Shown here: in pieces, positions 8,457 to 19,600 of the stretch | How positions within the stretch are numbered: position 1 is the first letter of the stretch | Layout of the letters: each line of letters begins with the position of its first letter | Origin: Atopobium sp. oral taxon 810 str. F0209 | GTDB taxonomy: Bacteria; Actinomycetota; Coriobacteriia; Coriobacteriales; Atopobiaceae | Direction: 5' to 3' | Assembly: GCF_000466405.1 (NCBI RefSeq) | Contig: NZ_KE952938.1 | Coordinates: forward strand, 45,339 to 109,338 | DNA: 64,000 bases | Translations under genes and position numbers: made by a program | Notes under the pieces: model-generated | What the model saw: the letters and a program-made list of their open reading frames with translations, nothing else | Databases searched by the model: none | Told to the model about the DNA's origin: nothing

Positions 8457-9773
8457 GTGAATACAGCCAAAATGAAACTACGCCAATTAGCACGTACCGC
8501 GGGCAAGGCAGTACTTAGGTATTTTCCCAAAGCTCGTCAAAAGGCACGCGCAAAGTGGTGGGCTCATGAAGGTCGCACCTATGCAAAACTCACGGCAAAC
8601 ATCAAAACTGATCCAAAGGTTGTCGTATTTAGCTGCTTTATGGGGCGTTCCTTTGCAGACTCCCCTCGTGCTATCTACGAGGCACTCTGTGCAGATTCTC
8701 GTTTTGATGACTATGAGTTCTGGTGGATTTTCCGCGAGGACAGGCTCCAGCAGTTCCAAAATGATCCTCGCCTAGCTCGCGCACATATTGTCCAACGCAG
8801 TACCGAGGAATACCAGCGCCTACTCGGTTGTGCAAAGTACTGGATTTTTAATGCTCGTTGCCCGGAGTATGTGCAACCCAAACCCGACCAGGTCTATGTG
8901 CAATGCTGGCATGGAACGCCCCTCAAAAGACTGGGTTATGATGTGCAAGTAGATACCACAAATGCCCTTAATACTACGCTTGAACTAGCGGATCGCTTTA
9001 AGATGGACTCCGCCAAATGGAGCTATCTCATCTCTCCTTCTCCTTTTACTTCGCTGCACCTTAGCGACGCTTTTGGACTTGAAGAAGAACGCCGTCCTTC
9101 TGTTGTTTTAGAGGTTGGTTATCCCCGCAATGATCGTGTCGCCCGTGCCTGCGAGTCAGAAAGTTCTCTTGCTGCAGCAAGAGAAGCTGTGCTCAGCGAA
9201 CTAGACATTCCACGCAACAAGAAACTCTTGCTCTACGCTCCCACCTGGCGTGACAACGACTATAAAGCGGGAATTGGCTACGTTCAAGACACACTCATCA
9301 ACTTTGACTTACTTCAAAAAGAGCTGAGCGATGAGTGGCGTATTTTGTTCCGTCCACACTATTACATCGCTAACGAATTTGATTTTGAAAAGTATGGTTC
9401 ATTCGTCTATAACGCGGCATCTGTACCCGATATCAACGATCTCTATATCGTAGCTGACGCACTCATGACAGACTATTCATCGGTGTTCTTTGATTACGCT
9501 GTTACTGATAGACCGCTGATTTTCTACTGGCCCGACTTTGAATATTATGATGACCATGTACGTGGTTTTTACTTTGATCCACACAAAATTCCAGGGCCCA
9601 AGTGTACTACCAGCGAAGAAGTCGTCAACGCCGTACAACAACTGAATAGCTGGCAAACAAGCTATGGTGAGGAATATAAGCGCTTCCGTAAGTACTTCCT
9701 CCCCAAAGACGATGGCCACGCAGCAGAGCGCGCCATCGAACATATTTTTAACTTGAATACTGCTCAGCGTTAG
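8457..9773 (+). CDS. CDP-glycerol glycerophosphotransferase family protein
   Basis: 438 residues, GTG start with GAAGGGA ten bases upstream. The full length is the family's catalytic domain, without the long N-terminal region of the 4029-6182 gene. Landmarks: VQCWHGTPLKRLG near 148, LYAPTWRDN near 260, FRPHYYI near 298, and MTDYSSVFFDY near 337. The N-terminal 25 residues are basic and could bind the membrane surface. It adds polyol phosphate units to a wall polymer primer. First of a rightward series 8457-9783-10986 with spacings of 9 and 63 bases, so probably one transcript. It resembles TagB-type (priming) enzymes in length, but substrate choice is not visible in the sequence. Confidence 0.88.
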   Translation: MNTAKMKLRQLARTAGKAVLRYFPKARQKARAKWWAHEGRTYAKLTANIKTDPKVVVFSCFMGRSFADSPRAIYEALCADSRFDDYEFWWIFREDRLQQFQNDPRLARAHIVQRSTEEYQRLLGCAKYWIFNARCPEYVQPKPDQVYVQCWHGTPLKRLGYDVQVDTTNALNTTLELADRFKMDSAKWSYLISPSPFTSLHLSDAFGLEEERRPSVVLEVGYPRNDRVARACESESSLAAAREAVLSELDIPRNKKLLLYAPTWRDNDYKAGIGYVQDTLINFDLLQKELSDEWRILFRPHYYIANEFDFEKYGSFVYNAASVPDINDLYIVADALMTDYSSVFFDYAVTDRPLIFYWPDFEYYDDHVRGFYFDPHKIPGPKCTTSEEVVNAVQQLNSWQTSYGEEYKRFRKYFLPKDDGHAAERAIEHIFNLNTAQR

Positions 9774-9782
9774 GACAACAAG

Positions 9783-10922
9783 ATGCTGAGGGTATTAGGC
9801 ATAGGCTTACGTCTGCTTGCATGGATATTTAGGCATTTCCCTCTCCAGAGGCGTATCGTTATGCTTTCACGCCAAGGAAGCAAGCCATCTGTGGATTTTC
9901 TCATGCTCAAGGACAAACTAGCTGAGATAGACACTGCGCTCCCCGTTATAATTCGCTGTACTAAACCTGAACAACATGGAATCATGCAGCTCATAGGCCC
10001 TATGTGTAACCAGCTCTGGTATGCCTGCACCTCGAGGGTTGTTATCCTTGACGGCTACAACCCCTGCATCTGTATCCCCCCAAAGCGACGGGGAGTTTTT
10101 GTCATTCAACTATGGCATGCCGTGGGAGCAGTTAAAAAGTTTGGTTACCAAAGTCTCGATACTCCTGCTGGTCGTTCGAGCTCCTATGCAAAACTCGCCC
10201 ATATGCATCAAAACTATGACCTCATAGTCTCTACTGGTCTAGGAAGCAAGCAAGCTTATTCGGAAGCTTTTGGGTATCCAGCAGAGAAAATAGTTTCCTT
10301 GGGATTACCCCGCATAGATAATCTGTATGCAGCCCCTTCAAAGGAGCATGTGAAAAAACTCCTAGCAAAAGACTATCCTTGGCTCTGTAATGGCAATAAA
10401 AACATCCTGTATGCCCCCACTCTTCGCACTGCTCATATCAAAGATAACTGGGCAGAAGATGCTATTTGTAAGTTGGCGCGCTCTATCGTCCCGCTCCCTG
10501 TTAACCTCATTGTCTCCAAACATCCTCTTACTACTCTTAAAAACCCAAAGGAACTGCCCTCAAATGTTTTTGTAATGCTTGGTCATCAAACCGAAGAATT
10601 ACTACAACTAGCAGATGTTGTCATATCTGATTATTCTGCAATTGCTCTTGAAGCTGGTATTGTTGGTTGTCCCGTACTTTTTTATATGCCTGATTACGAA
10701 GAGTATCGTCTTTCACCTGGTCTTAATATTGATCCGATGAAAGATAATCAGCTCTTTGGTACGGCTCTGGCAAGTGAAATCGCAGAAGTACTAAATAATC
10801 CAATAGCACTACGCTATATCCAGTCCGAGTTTGCCAACTTTATCAATACCTACTTTACTGGGCTTAATAGGCATTCAACCGAACGCGTTATTCAGCTCAT
10901 CTGCAAGCATATAGATAAATAA
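9783..10922 (+). CDS. CDP-glycerol glycerophosphotransferase family protein, divergent
   Basis: 379 residues. The N-terminus (LGIGLRLLAWIF) is hydrophobic and basic, suggesting peripheral membrane attachment. The transferase motifs are present in weaker form: VIQLWHAVGAVKKFG near 109, LYAPTLR near 211, SKHPL near 244, and ISDYSAIALEA near 281. WHAVGA replaces the WHGTPL-type motif of the preceding gene, so the two are not recent duplicates. It starts nine bases after the 8457 gene stops. Together with tagD and the 4029-6182 gene this gives three transferases for one CDP-glycerol donor, as expected for separate linkage-unit, priming and polymerising steps. The order of steps is inferred. Confidence 0.85.
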   Translation: MLRVLGIGLRLLAWIFRHFPLQRRIVMLSRQGSKPSVDFLMLKDKLAEIDTALPVIIRCTKPEQHGIMQLIGPMCNQLWYACTSRVVILDGYNPCICIPPKRRGVFVIQLWHAVGAVKKFGYQSLDTPAGRSSSYAKLAHMHQNYDLIVSTGLGSKQAYSEAFGYPAEKIVSLGLPRIDNLYAAPSKEHVKKLLAKDYPWLCNGNKNILYAPTLRTAHIKDNWAEDAICKLARSIVPLPVNLIVSKHPLTTLKNPKELPSNVFVMLGHQTEELLQLADVVISDYSAIALEAGIVGCPVLFYMPDYEEYRLSPGLNIDPMKDNQLFGTALASEIAEVLNNPIALRYIQSEFANFINTYFTGLNRHSTERVIQLICKHIDK

Positions 10923-10985
10923 AACCAATTCATATAATTTGCGATAATAATTAGTACTGACAACTAGCGAGACAAAGGATATCAG

Positions 10986-13130
10986 ATGGCTGCAGTATCG
11001 GTAATCGTACCTACATACAATGAGGAAGAATACCTCAGACAAGCCTTAGATTCGCTAGCTCAACAAACTCTAAAAGATATTGAGATCATTTGCGTCAATG
11101 ATGGCTCTACTGATAATTCACTTGCTATCTTGCAGGACTATGTCAATCGTTATCCACAGTTTAAACTTATTGACAAGGAAAACGGTGGTTATGGTTGCGC
11201 AGTCAACATAGGGATTGCTGCATCAACGAGCGAGTATATTGGCATTCTTGAACCTGATGACTTCGTTGATATCCATATGTTTGAAGAACTCTACCATTAT
11301 GCACATTTAGATACCCTGCCCAAACAAGACATCATGCCTGCTGCAAAAAAATATCTCACTCAGCATCCAGAAACAAAAAAGGCTGATATAGTTCGCTCCT
11401 CTTTTTACCATTATTGGGATGCCAATGAGTATGAACCTGCAACTGTAACCACTCCTCCAAGCTATGAAGGATTGCCTCATCGCGTTACGCTTGGCACAGT
11501 GCCCGAGTTAGCTTTAACTGTACGGGATCATCCTGCAGTTTGGGCATGTATTTATCGTCGTGAATATCTCATCCAAAACGATATTCACTTTGTCGAGGCA
11601 CATGGCGCAGGATGGGTGGATAACCCTTGGCTTTTTGATACAGCGCTTACAGCCAAAACTCTCGTATGGGTACCCAAGGCGTATTACCATTATCGTCGCA
11701 CCAATGAGAACTCTTCCATGTTTACTACAGACTACGATATTCCTCTATCCCGTATAGAAGATATGCTTGCAATTTTTGATCAACATCCCGAGGCTGACGA
11801 GCAAATATATAGGCATTTTGCCCGCCGTACGCTTCGCCTGATTGTCAGTATTTTTAACGGTATGCGTTTAGAAACTGCGGAGCCTAGGCTTCTTGAACGC
11901 GTACAAGCAATTTTTTGCCGCCTAAAACCTGAAGCCGTGCTCGATAATCCCGAGATAGAAGAGACGCGTAAGATTTTTTATCGAGAAACTGTAGGTCTCT
12001 ATGATAAAACCCTAAAGGATATTGAACGCGTCGAAAAACCGCAGCTCACCCTGCTAGTAGATGCCCATAACAACTATGCCTTTATTTCGGCAATTTTACG
12101 TTTGCTTAATACCCAAAACACTTCTGCACCCATTGACATCATTGCTTTAGATGCGGGTGGCAGTTGGGATTTCTCTGCTATTTTTACTCAAAATGTTGCT
12201 AAATATGACAAACGCATCACTTATTTAGACTGTACAATTTCCGATGCATTAGAACAGGTACGTACAGACAAGATATACGTGCTAGCACGTAACGCTACCC
12301 TAAAAAAAGACACTTCATTTGATCTGATTTCAGTAGTACAACAAAGCTCGGCGGATATAGTGTTACTCAATTCCCTGAACACTCTCGACTGCCCTGTGGG
12401 AGAAGTTCCTCTGAAGGCAATTTATTCTCAACTATTTGAACTCATGCCCAAGGAGTTTGGTAATTTCTGCATTAAGACCAAAGTATTTAAAGATTTTATC
12501 GCCAAATTAGAAATTAATCCTTTTGAGTTGAGCTCTGCCGAACTTACGCTTCGAACTCTTTTTGCTGCTTACACAATCGAATGCAGCAGTCTCAATTGTC
12601 AGCGTGTACTCAAGCGTGATTTAGCAGCGGGTGCCGTGCGCGTTGCTCGAGAAAATATTGATCCCGATAAACTTAAAATGAATCTCCTCATTCGAATAAA
12701 GAATCTACTGATTGAGCAAAACGCGTTTACTGAAGCTGAAAAATCGTTTGAACATTTCGCTGCAGATATCATTGCAAAAGATTTACAGGAAGATGATTTT
12801 GTTTCATTCAAAATCAAGGCGCGGTTTACAAAGGAGATCTATATTCCCCAGCTCTTGCCCCACCTTGAAAACCAAAGTGAGTTCGTCACTCAAAGTCCTG
12901 AAGAATTACTTTATCTGCTTCTTCATAATGAAGAACTCTATCATAAGCAAACTGGTATTAAACGCTATGTAAACATGCGCAATCATCGAAATGAGTTACG
13001 CGAACAGTACAACATGGTCAATACACAAAACAAGAAGCTTCAAACATCGTCAAAAAAGGATCTAAAGGGATTGTATCATGCAATCCAGACAGCGGGTTTT
13101 AGAGCAACGTTACACAGATTTTTTAGTTAA
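10986..13130 (+). CDS. Family 2 glycosyltransferase with a second degenerate GT-A-like domain
   Basis: 714 residues. The N-terminal GT2 domain (4-230) is complete: SVIVPTYNEEEYL, ICVNDGSTDNS near 37, NGGYGCAVNIG near 67, and GILEPDDF near 92 as the DxD equivalent. A second region (about 355-480) has the same fold pattern (LTLLVDAHNNYAFISAIL, then IDIIALDAGGS), but the metal-binding motif and the acceptor signature are missing, so it is probably inactive. The C-terminal part is helical and basic. No membrane segment is visible; it should act in the cytoplasm on a lipid-linked acceptor. The GYG-N-G-EYIGI-E-DD subtype recurs as domain 2 of the 1366-residue protein at 16655. It is the last gene of the rightward group after the two glycerophosphotransferases. 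Confidence 0.88.
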   Translation: MAAVSVIVPTYNEEEYLRQALDSLAQQTLKDIEIICVNDGSTDNSLAILQDYVNRYPQFKLIDKENGGYGCAVNIGIAASTSEYIGILEPDDFVDIHMFEELYHYAHLDTLPKQDIMPAAKKYLTQHPETKKADIVRSSFYHYWDANEYEPATVTTPPSYEGLPHRVTLGTVPELALTVRDHPAVWACIYRREYLIQNDIHFVEAHGAGWVDNPWLFDTALTAKTLVWVPKAYYHYRRTNENSSMFTTDYDIPLSRIEDMLAIFDQHPEADEQIYRHFARRTLRLIVSIFNGMRLETAEPRLLERVQAIFCRLKPEAVLDNPEIEETRKIFYRETVGLYDKTLKDIERVEKPQLTLLVDAHNNYAFISAILRLLNTQNTSAPIDIIALDAGGSWDFSAIFTQNVAKYDKRITYLDCTISDALEQVRTDKIYVLARNATLKKDTSFDLISVVQQSSADIVLLNSLNTLDCPVGEVPLKAIYSQLFELMPKEFGNFCIKTKVFKDFIAKLEINPFELSSAELTLRTLFAAYTIECSSLNCQRVLKRDLAAGAVRVARENIDPDKLKMNLLIRIKNLLIEQNAFTEAEKSFEHFAADIIAKDLQEDDFVSFKIKARFTKEIYIPQLLPHLENQSEFVTQSPEELLYLLLHNEELYHKQTGIKRYVNMRNHRNELREQYNMVNTQNKKLQTSSKKDLKGLYHAIQTAGFRATLHRFFS

Positions 13131-13237
13131 ATAACCCTTGCTTATTAGTATCAAAGTAATTTGCAGCTACCCGTTTATCCACAGCTGGCGCCATCTTAGA
13201 TTCAGGCTAACGCTATTGCTCATTAATCTAACAAATA

Positions 13238-13714
13238 CTACTGTCGCTCGAGTTCAGCTACAAAAACAGAAAAGTCTTGGACATCTAATAATCTCTGTAT
13301 AGCATCGTGATTGGTAAATAGGCTAGTTAGTTCACGATAAAAGTCCGAAAGATCTCCCTCAGGGTCAGATGTTATATTGACGAGAAAAATCGCACGCACT
13401 GGTTTGTCATCCCAAATAACTTTGTGATTAAGGAGACCGACAGCTATAGCAGTGGGCGCGTCTACAGCAATAATAGGATGAGGCACAGCAATAAGATTAC
13501 CAAAGGCGGTGGAAGCAACCTGTTCACGCTGGAACACAAGTTTCTCAAAGTTATCGTCAAGCCCAAATATGCGCTCCATCTCACTGCAGAGAAAATGTAG
13601 TACTACGTCGCGGCTTTTGAAGTCAAGATGAGGGAAGAAGAGCCTAGGATCTAACCACAACCTCCCACCTGTATCAGTATGTTTACTTGTAGTAAGAGCG
13701 CGAGTTTCCCGCAT
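13238..13714 (-). CDS. PTS EIIA (mannitol/fructose type) domain protein, probably a truncated regulator
   Basis: 158 residues, matching a single PTS_EIIA type 2 domain. The phosphorylatable His is in VPHPI (about residue 78), preceded by ASTAFGNLIA and followed by AIAVGLLNHKVIWDD and FLVNI. Such domains end BglG/Mga-type antiterminators and regulators, and the first 40 residues (FFPHLDFKSRDVVLHFLC) resemble the link that precedes EIIA in those proteins. The regulator's DNA- or RNA-binding and PRD domains are absent, and a stop in frame lies just upstream, so this looks like the surviving C-terminus of a larger gene. No EIIB/EIIC partner is nearby. It could still accept phosphate from HPr. Confidence 0.7.
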   Translation of the reverse strand: MRETRALTTSKHTDTGGRLWLDPRLFFPHLDFKSRDVVLHFLCSEMERIFGLDDNFEKLVFQREQVASTAFGNLIAVPHPIIAVDAPTAIAVGLLNHKVIWDDKPVRAIFLVNITSDPEGDLSDFYRELTSLFTNHDAIQRLLDVQDFSVFVAELERQ

Positions 13715-14105
13715 ATGTAATAACTGTCATGCAGGAAACTTGCACTTTTTCCGAAGACTGCATCATATTTGCGGTTCCTTCCGTGGAATGCATATCTAAG
13801 TTTTATGACTAGAAATTACATGTACTGATAACAATTCACCATGAGAGGAACTGCCAAAGGAACCTGGCAATGCATTGCATGAATATTAAGTTTCGTCGAA
13901 GATTTTGGCATCAAAGCTAGGTAAATTTAGTTAACAGACTTCAATACAAGGTGTAAATAGCACCTTAGGATTCATGCTGTCCAAAGCACCAGATCATTTA
14001 AGAAAAATCGATGGTTAACCGTAGGCAGAACAACGGCTAGTAATACAGTTGCGATAATGAAAATAGGCATAGGAAAGCATAAACCATGTGTAGCGTAGAT
14101 CTTCG
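13715..14105. other. Intergenic stretch without recognisable gene
   Basis: AT-rich non-coding DNA between the EIIA fragment and the 750-residue glycosyltransferase gene. All frames are interrupted. I see no convincing remnant of the missing N-terminal part of the EIIA gene, no tRNA and no strong terminator. Confidence 0.5.
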
Positions 14106-16358
14106 TTAATAGTAACGCGTCTTTCTGATATGGCTATTTTTTTGTTTGAGTATTTTACGTGCTATTTTGGCAGGAGCAGTAAGAACTGAACCTATGCGAT
14201 ACGATTTAGATAAGCGTAGAGATTCTAGACGTTTTTTGAGTAGCTTATTCGTTTCAAGAGACTCCTTCAACACAGTTTCAGTTTTATTGAGTGTTTGCTT
14301 TTGTGAGCGGATCGTATTCTCTGCAGCCACTTTTGCCAGATATGCCTTTTTCTTCGACACCTCGGCATTCTCCATATGCGTTCGAAAATTATCTGGCTCT
14401 CGAATTAGTACTTCAAAGTTTCTCTGATCAACTGAGTCCAACGCCCAATATGAATATTTTTCTGCAAAACTAAGAGTATGGTAATCATCGCGCGCATTGC
14501 GGAGCAATTGTGTCGCAACCATATTCGCCGCTAGTGTCTGTTGGACAACATCAGACGGATAGCGCAACAATTCCGCAACAACTTCTTGATAAGCAAGAAA
14601 ATAACCATGTGCATGTTTGAATTGCTTGTTCGAAGTCATAATTGAATCATTGCGAATGCGCCGACGATAAAATGTCTGCGGTATATATCCAACTCGCTTG
14701 GCATGCCAAAGTGCTTGAAAGGTAAATACATTATCTTCATATGCAGCTGATTGATTGAAGCGTAAATGATTGATATCAAAATAGGATTTATTAAAAAATT
14801 GTAGTGCAACATTAACGCGGTATTCCTCCGCTGCATGCAAGACGCATAGGAGTTCCTTCCCCTCCCAAGTACCTAGATATCCATGATATCGACGATAGTA
14901 CTTGGAAAACTTGGTAAACTCGTGCTCTGCTTGTTTACTCGGTACTTCTGTATCATCAAGAAACGCTGCACCATCAAAAATAACTTCATCCAGCTGATCT
15001 TTTTCCGCTCTGCTCCAAAGAGTTTGGAGTGTATCTGGCTCAATCCAGTCATCAGCATCAAGAAAATAGAGGTAATCTCCCCACTGATGTTCCCAGTTCA
15101 ACGCGGCATTTCTTGAGCTGGCACATGAGTGACCAGGCCTACGCTGAGACATGACCGTTATTCGCGTATCGCGCCGAGCATACTCCAATGCCACTTTGAG
15201 AGTGTTGTCTGTAGATCCATCATCAACAATGATTATTTCTATCTCTTGTAGAGTTTGATGAAGTATGCTGTCGAGACATTGCCCAATCCAAGGATTCACG
15301 TTAAAAGCAGGTATAACAACAGTTACTTTTGGTGCATGTAACGTTGGAGTACGCTCCTGAAGAACATAGGGTTCAGTAGAGCCCTGTTTCAGGTTTTTTA
15401 TCCTAGAGTGATATCTAAACGCTGACTCACATCCACAAACACAATCATAATCTCCACAGCTCTCATAACATTCTCGCTTAAAAGCTAACACTCTCTTTTT
15501 TATCAGTTCAGAGTGTACAATCTGACCACAAAGCTCAAGACGCTCCTGAGCATCGAGTGCTCCATGTAAACATTGTGCAAGCAAACGTACAACAAAATTT
15601 GCAAAAGAAAAATATAGTTCTTCATAACGCTTTCGATTGCAAAGCTCGGTATACAGCTGTGTCACCGCAGTAAAAATGTCTACTGATGAGTGTTTGGTGT
15701 GCCGAAGATTCCCTCTCTTTGTGCGGTGGTGTACTAACTTTTCATTGAGGCTCACGAGTTGATTCGCTTCACACAGAGCGAGCGCAACAAAAACAACCTC
15801 AGCAGCCTTGCCAAATTGTGAAAAGTTTAACTGTTTATCTTTCAAGAAGCTAGACCTAAACAATTTAGTCCAAATATCAGTTGACGAGACCGTCATAATA
15901 TGCTGGGGGGTATCCTTATAAGAGAAGATTGTTTTATTACTATAAAATTGAGGCCACATTTGAGTTTTCGGAATCACCGTACCAGTATGAGAATCAAACG
16001 TTTCTGCATCAAAAAAAAGTACATCTGCAGGACAACTACATATCTGCTCTTCTAGATGTTCGATAAAGGTTGATTCGACGTAGTCACCTGCATTGCAAAA
16101 ATAAATATAGGATCCCGCTGCAAGCTGAATTGCACACTCATACGCTTCTTCTTGAGTGCACCCGGACTGATTAACTACGGTTATCCGTTCATCACGCTGG
16201 GCATACTCAGTAAGAATTTTCAGTGACATATCGCTGCTACCCAAATCAACACATATTAGTTGAAAGTTATTAGACGATTGAACAAGGAAGCTATCGAGAC
16301 ACTGATTCAAAAAAGGCGCATCATTCAACACTGATAGGACAACGGAAATAAAATTCAT
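14106..16358 (-). CDS. Tandem family 2 glycosyltransferase, first domain degenerate
   Basis: 750 residues. Domain 1 (3-230) keeps the Rossmann-like frame (ISVVLSVLNDAPFLNQCL, ICVDLGSSDMS) but its metal site reads FCNAGDY instead of DxDD, so catalysis is doubtful. Domain 2 (about 345-600) is canonical: VTVVIPAFNVNPWIG, IIVDDGSTDNT, CASSRNAAL, YFLDADDWIEPDTL, then YEDNVFTFQALWHAKR and a YRRRIRNDS motif. Residues about 660-725 form a coiled coil (KKKAYLAKVAAENTIRSQKQ and on) with a basic tail that may pack against the membrane. GAGGGGA precedes the ATG. It stands alone, divergent from the 16655 gene. Domain 2 resembles domain 4 of the 1366-residue protein. Confidence 0.87.
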   Translation of the reverse strand: MNFISVVLSVLNDAPFLNQCLDSFLVQSSNNFQLICVDLGSSDMSLKILTEYAQRDERITVVNQSGCTQEEAYECAIQLAAGSYIYFCNAGDYVESTFIEHLEEQICSCPADVLFFDAETFDSHTGTVIPKTQMWPQFYSNKTIFSYKDTPQHIMTVSSTDIWTKLFRSSFLKDKQLNFSQFGKAAEVVFVALALCEANQLVSLNEKLVHHRTKRGNLRHTKHSSVDIFTAVTQLYTELCNRKRYEELYFSFANFVVRLLAQCLHGALDAQERLELCGQIVHSELIKKRVLAFKRECYESCGDYDCVCGCESAFRYHSRIKNLKQGSTEPYVLQERTPTLHAPKVTVVIPAFNVNPWIGQCLDSILHQTLQEIEIIIVDDGSTDNTLKVALEYARRDTRITVMSQRRPGHSCASSRNAALNWEHQWGDYLYFLDADDWIEPDTLQTLWSRAEKDQLDEVIFDGAAFLDDTEVPSKQAEHEFTKFSKYYRRYHGYLGTWEGKELLCVLHAAEEYRVNVALQFFNKSYFDINHLRFNQSAAYEDNVFTFQALWHAKRVGYIPQTFYRRRIRNDSIMTSNKQFKHAHGYFLAYQEVVAELLRYPSDVVQQTLAANMVATQLLRNARDDYHTLSFAEKYSYWALDSVDQRNFEVLIREPDNFRTHMENAEVSKKKAYLAKVAAENTIRSQKQTLNKTETVLKESLETNKLLKKRLESLRLSKSYRIGSVLTAPAKIARKILKQKNSHIRKTRYY

Positions 16359-16654
16359 TGTTTATCCCCTCGGAAATATCAACACCTAACAGAATTATAA
16401 AACTAATGTTTCCGCATTAAAATACATACAGGTTACTCACCATCTAGCAGATAAAACTAAAACTAGGAAAACCGAAAAGATCATCAATGAGCTCACGTTT
16501 ACGTGTAGACACTTTACCCTCGCAAATAAAATTTGAATACCAGTACGAACAATAACTCTGAAACAAAATTCAAACAAAACTCGAGGGAATACTAGCTTTC
16601 TATATTCGTTATAAGATAATGAGGCAACATAAATAGACGAGAAAGATATTCACC
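16359..16654. other. Divergent promoter region of two glycosyltransferase genes
   Basis: 296 AT-rich bases between the leftward 750-residue and rightward 1366-residue glycosyltransferase genes. It must hold both promoters, but I could not fix a convincing -35/-10 pair for either. No ORF of note. Confidence 0.4.
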
Positions 16655-19600
16655 ATGCCAAAAGTTTCTGTAATCATTCCCATCTATAACGCAGAGGAGT
16701 ATCTCGACGAATGTCTGAAAAGTGTTCTATCTCAGACTCTAAGTGATATCGAGGTAATCTGCGTAGACGACGGCAGCGGTGACTCAAGCTTTGCTATCCT
16801 AAACAGATTTGCAAAAAAAGATTCTCGCATTAAGGTAATAGAACAAAAAAACGCTGGTGCAGGTACCGCAAGGAACAATGGAATGAAAGTTGCCACCGGA
16901 GAATACCTCAGTTTTTTAGATAGTGATGATGTCTTTGAACCAACCATGTTGGAAAAATTAGTTGCTATTTCTGATTTTGAACAGCTAGATGTTGCCGTAT
17001 GTAGGTGCAACAAATTCATTCACGAAACAAAAGAAACTATTGATATTCCATGGACTATCAAATCTGAGCTGATACCAGCTAATAACCACTTCCAAGCAAT
17101 CGATATAAAGAAGGATTTTTTTGAGGCTTTTATTTGGTGGCCTTGGGATAAATTATTCAGAACCCAATTCATTAAAGATTCCTCCTTGTATTTCCAAGAA
17201 CAACGCACAACAAACGATTTATTTTTTGTGGTGGGAGCTACCCTACTTGCCAAGAGAATCGACTATATCAATGACATCTTGATTCATCAGAGAGTGCATG
17301 AAGGATCTCTAGCCGTTACACGAGAAAAAAGTTGGCACTGCCTTTTTGATGCTCTCATCAAAGTGAGAGATTTTCTCCAAGAAAAAAATCTTTATGACCG
17401 CTTTGAGCAGGACTTCATCAACTATTGTGTCACGTTTACAAGCTGGCATAAAAACAGCATCAATATCTCTACGTATCAGGAAATGGCTCCAGCACTATCA
17501 AGGGCCTTTAAAGAACTGGGTGTAGCAGACAAGCCGAGGAAATTCTTTTATAAAGCAAGCATCTGGTCTGAAGCGCAAAAAGTTTTAAATTGGAAGACCG
17601 TAGCAATAAGCGTTATTATGCCCTCGCTCAACGTGAGGCCTTATATTCGTGAATGTGTACAGAGTGTCTGCGATCAAACTCTACGTAATATTGAAATTAT
17701 TTGCGTTGATGCAGGCTCCACTGATGGCACTCTAGAGATACTAAGAGAGTTCGAGAAAAACGATCCCCGCGTGACTGTAATAGTTTCAGATAAGAAAAGT
17801 TATGGCTACCAAATGAATTTGGGACTTAAGCGCGCCCAGGGTGAGTATATTGGGATTGTTGAAACAGACGATTTTGCCTCTCCTACAATGTATGCCAATC
17901 TGTTTGCGGTCGCTACGAAGAAAAGTGCAGATGTTGTTAAAGCAAATTGGCATTGTTTCCAGACCAAACCTATCAAACATGACACTCTGTTTGAACGTTA
18001 TGCTGGCGTACCTTATAACAAAGTTCTTACCGTAGACGAAAAGAAAAAGATTTTAGATGGTGCTTCAGGAATCTGGAGCGGCATTTATAGGAAAGATTTC
18101 CTCGAAAAAAATGAGATTGATTTTCTAGAGACTCCTGGTGCTTCCTATCAAGATACAGCCTTTTTATTAAAAGTTATTATGGCAGCTAAGTCCATGATTC
18201 TGCTAAAAAAGGGATGGCTGCATTACCGGATTGATAACGATAACAGTAGTGTGCATTCTCTAGGCAAGGTATTTTGCGTCTGCGACGAGATGAAATCTGT
18301 CCACGCCTATATGAACGCACGACCTACCCTTAAGAAAGCTTATAGATCAGTCATCTGGTCGCGCACGGCTACCGTATACGACTGGAATGATAGGCGCCTT
18401 GCTAACAATCTGAGAATTGGTTTCTTAAAAGAAGTCCAAGCTGAATTTACCCACGGATTGGAGTCTGGTTCTTTCAAATTTGATGACCTTAGTGATAGAT
18501 ATCGCAGATTTATCGAACAGGTTCTGGAAAGCCCAGAATCCTATGCTGCGCGCCACAAGACTCTACCTCAGCAATTTGAGTCTTCAAGTTCTAAGGAATC
18601 TCCACTATTTACTATTGTGCTGGAAGCTCGAAATGGAGAAAAAAACCTTCGAACATGTCTGGATAGCTTACTTGCTCAAACTTTTTCTAGTTTTGAAGTT
18701 CTATGCTTTGATCAAAACTCGCTAGACAATACTGCCAAAATTTTAGTCAAATACACACATGAGGATCCCCGATTCAAAGTTATTAATAACAGTGGCGAAT
18801 CCTTACGCAATACCGCGGTAAACAAATCCCAAGGTACTTATATCCTGTTTATCAATAACTACACATTCCTGCAGCCATCATGCCTTGAACTTTGGGGGGA
18901 AACCATAAGGGAACAATCTCCTGACATCTTGCTCAGCAAACAAGCGAGCTACAACTTGGATTCAAAAAAGTTGTCACAAGAGACATTCGGCTACGACGAA
19001 GTGATTTACAGCAGCGTTCGCCCGTTTAATTCAACTACCGCACCAAAACAACTATTTCAAGTTAGCTCACCAAGTGTGTTAGGTAAAGTTTATAGGACAA
19101 GCTTTTTAAAATCTCTTCCCTATCGATTTGAGGTTGATGCGTCATTTAGAAATGATGCACTTCTGTGCTCAATCGCACTATTGCAGGCCTCAAAGATCTC
19201 CATCTGTGATACCGCGGTAATAATCCAGGTACACACTTCAAAGGAACGCAGGGAAAATCATATAAATTCATATGCTTCTGCACTTGCCAACCCATGGATA
19301 AATCTTCTTGGGGAAAATGGCGCATTTGCATCTAATAAATACAATAACCCGCTTGTTCTCTCAAGTGCTCGTGCACTAGCTGCACATACGATCCATAGCG
19401 ATTTTAATTTATTGACCAGTAACAATGCACAAAGCATCGCGGTCCACACACTTGATTCCGATGCTGTACGCAGTACAGGTATTTTCAATTTAGCTTGCGA
19501 ATCATACGAAGAAGAAGCGGATTACAACTTCTTCCAAGGAATACACGCTGGCTTTAAAATAATGCCCTCGCCTGCGGCACAAACAGAGGTTGTAGTAATT

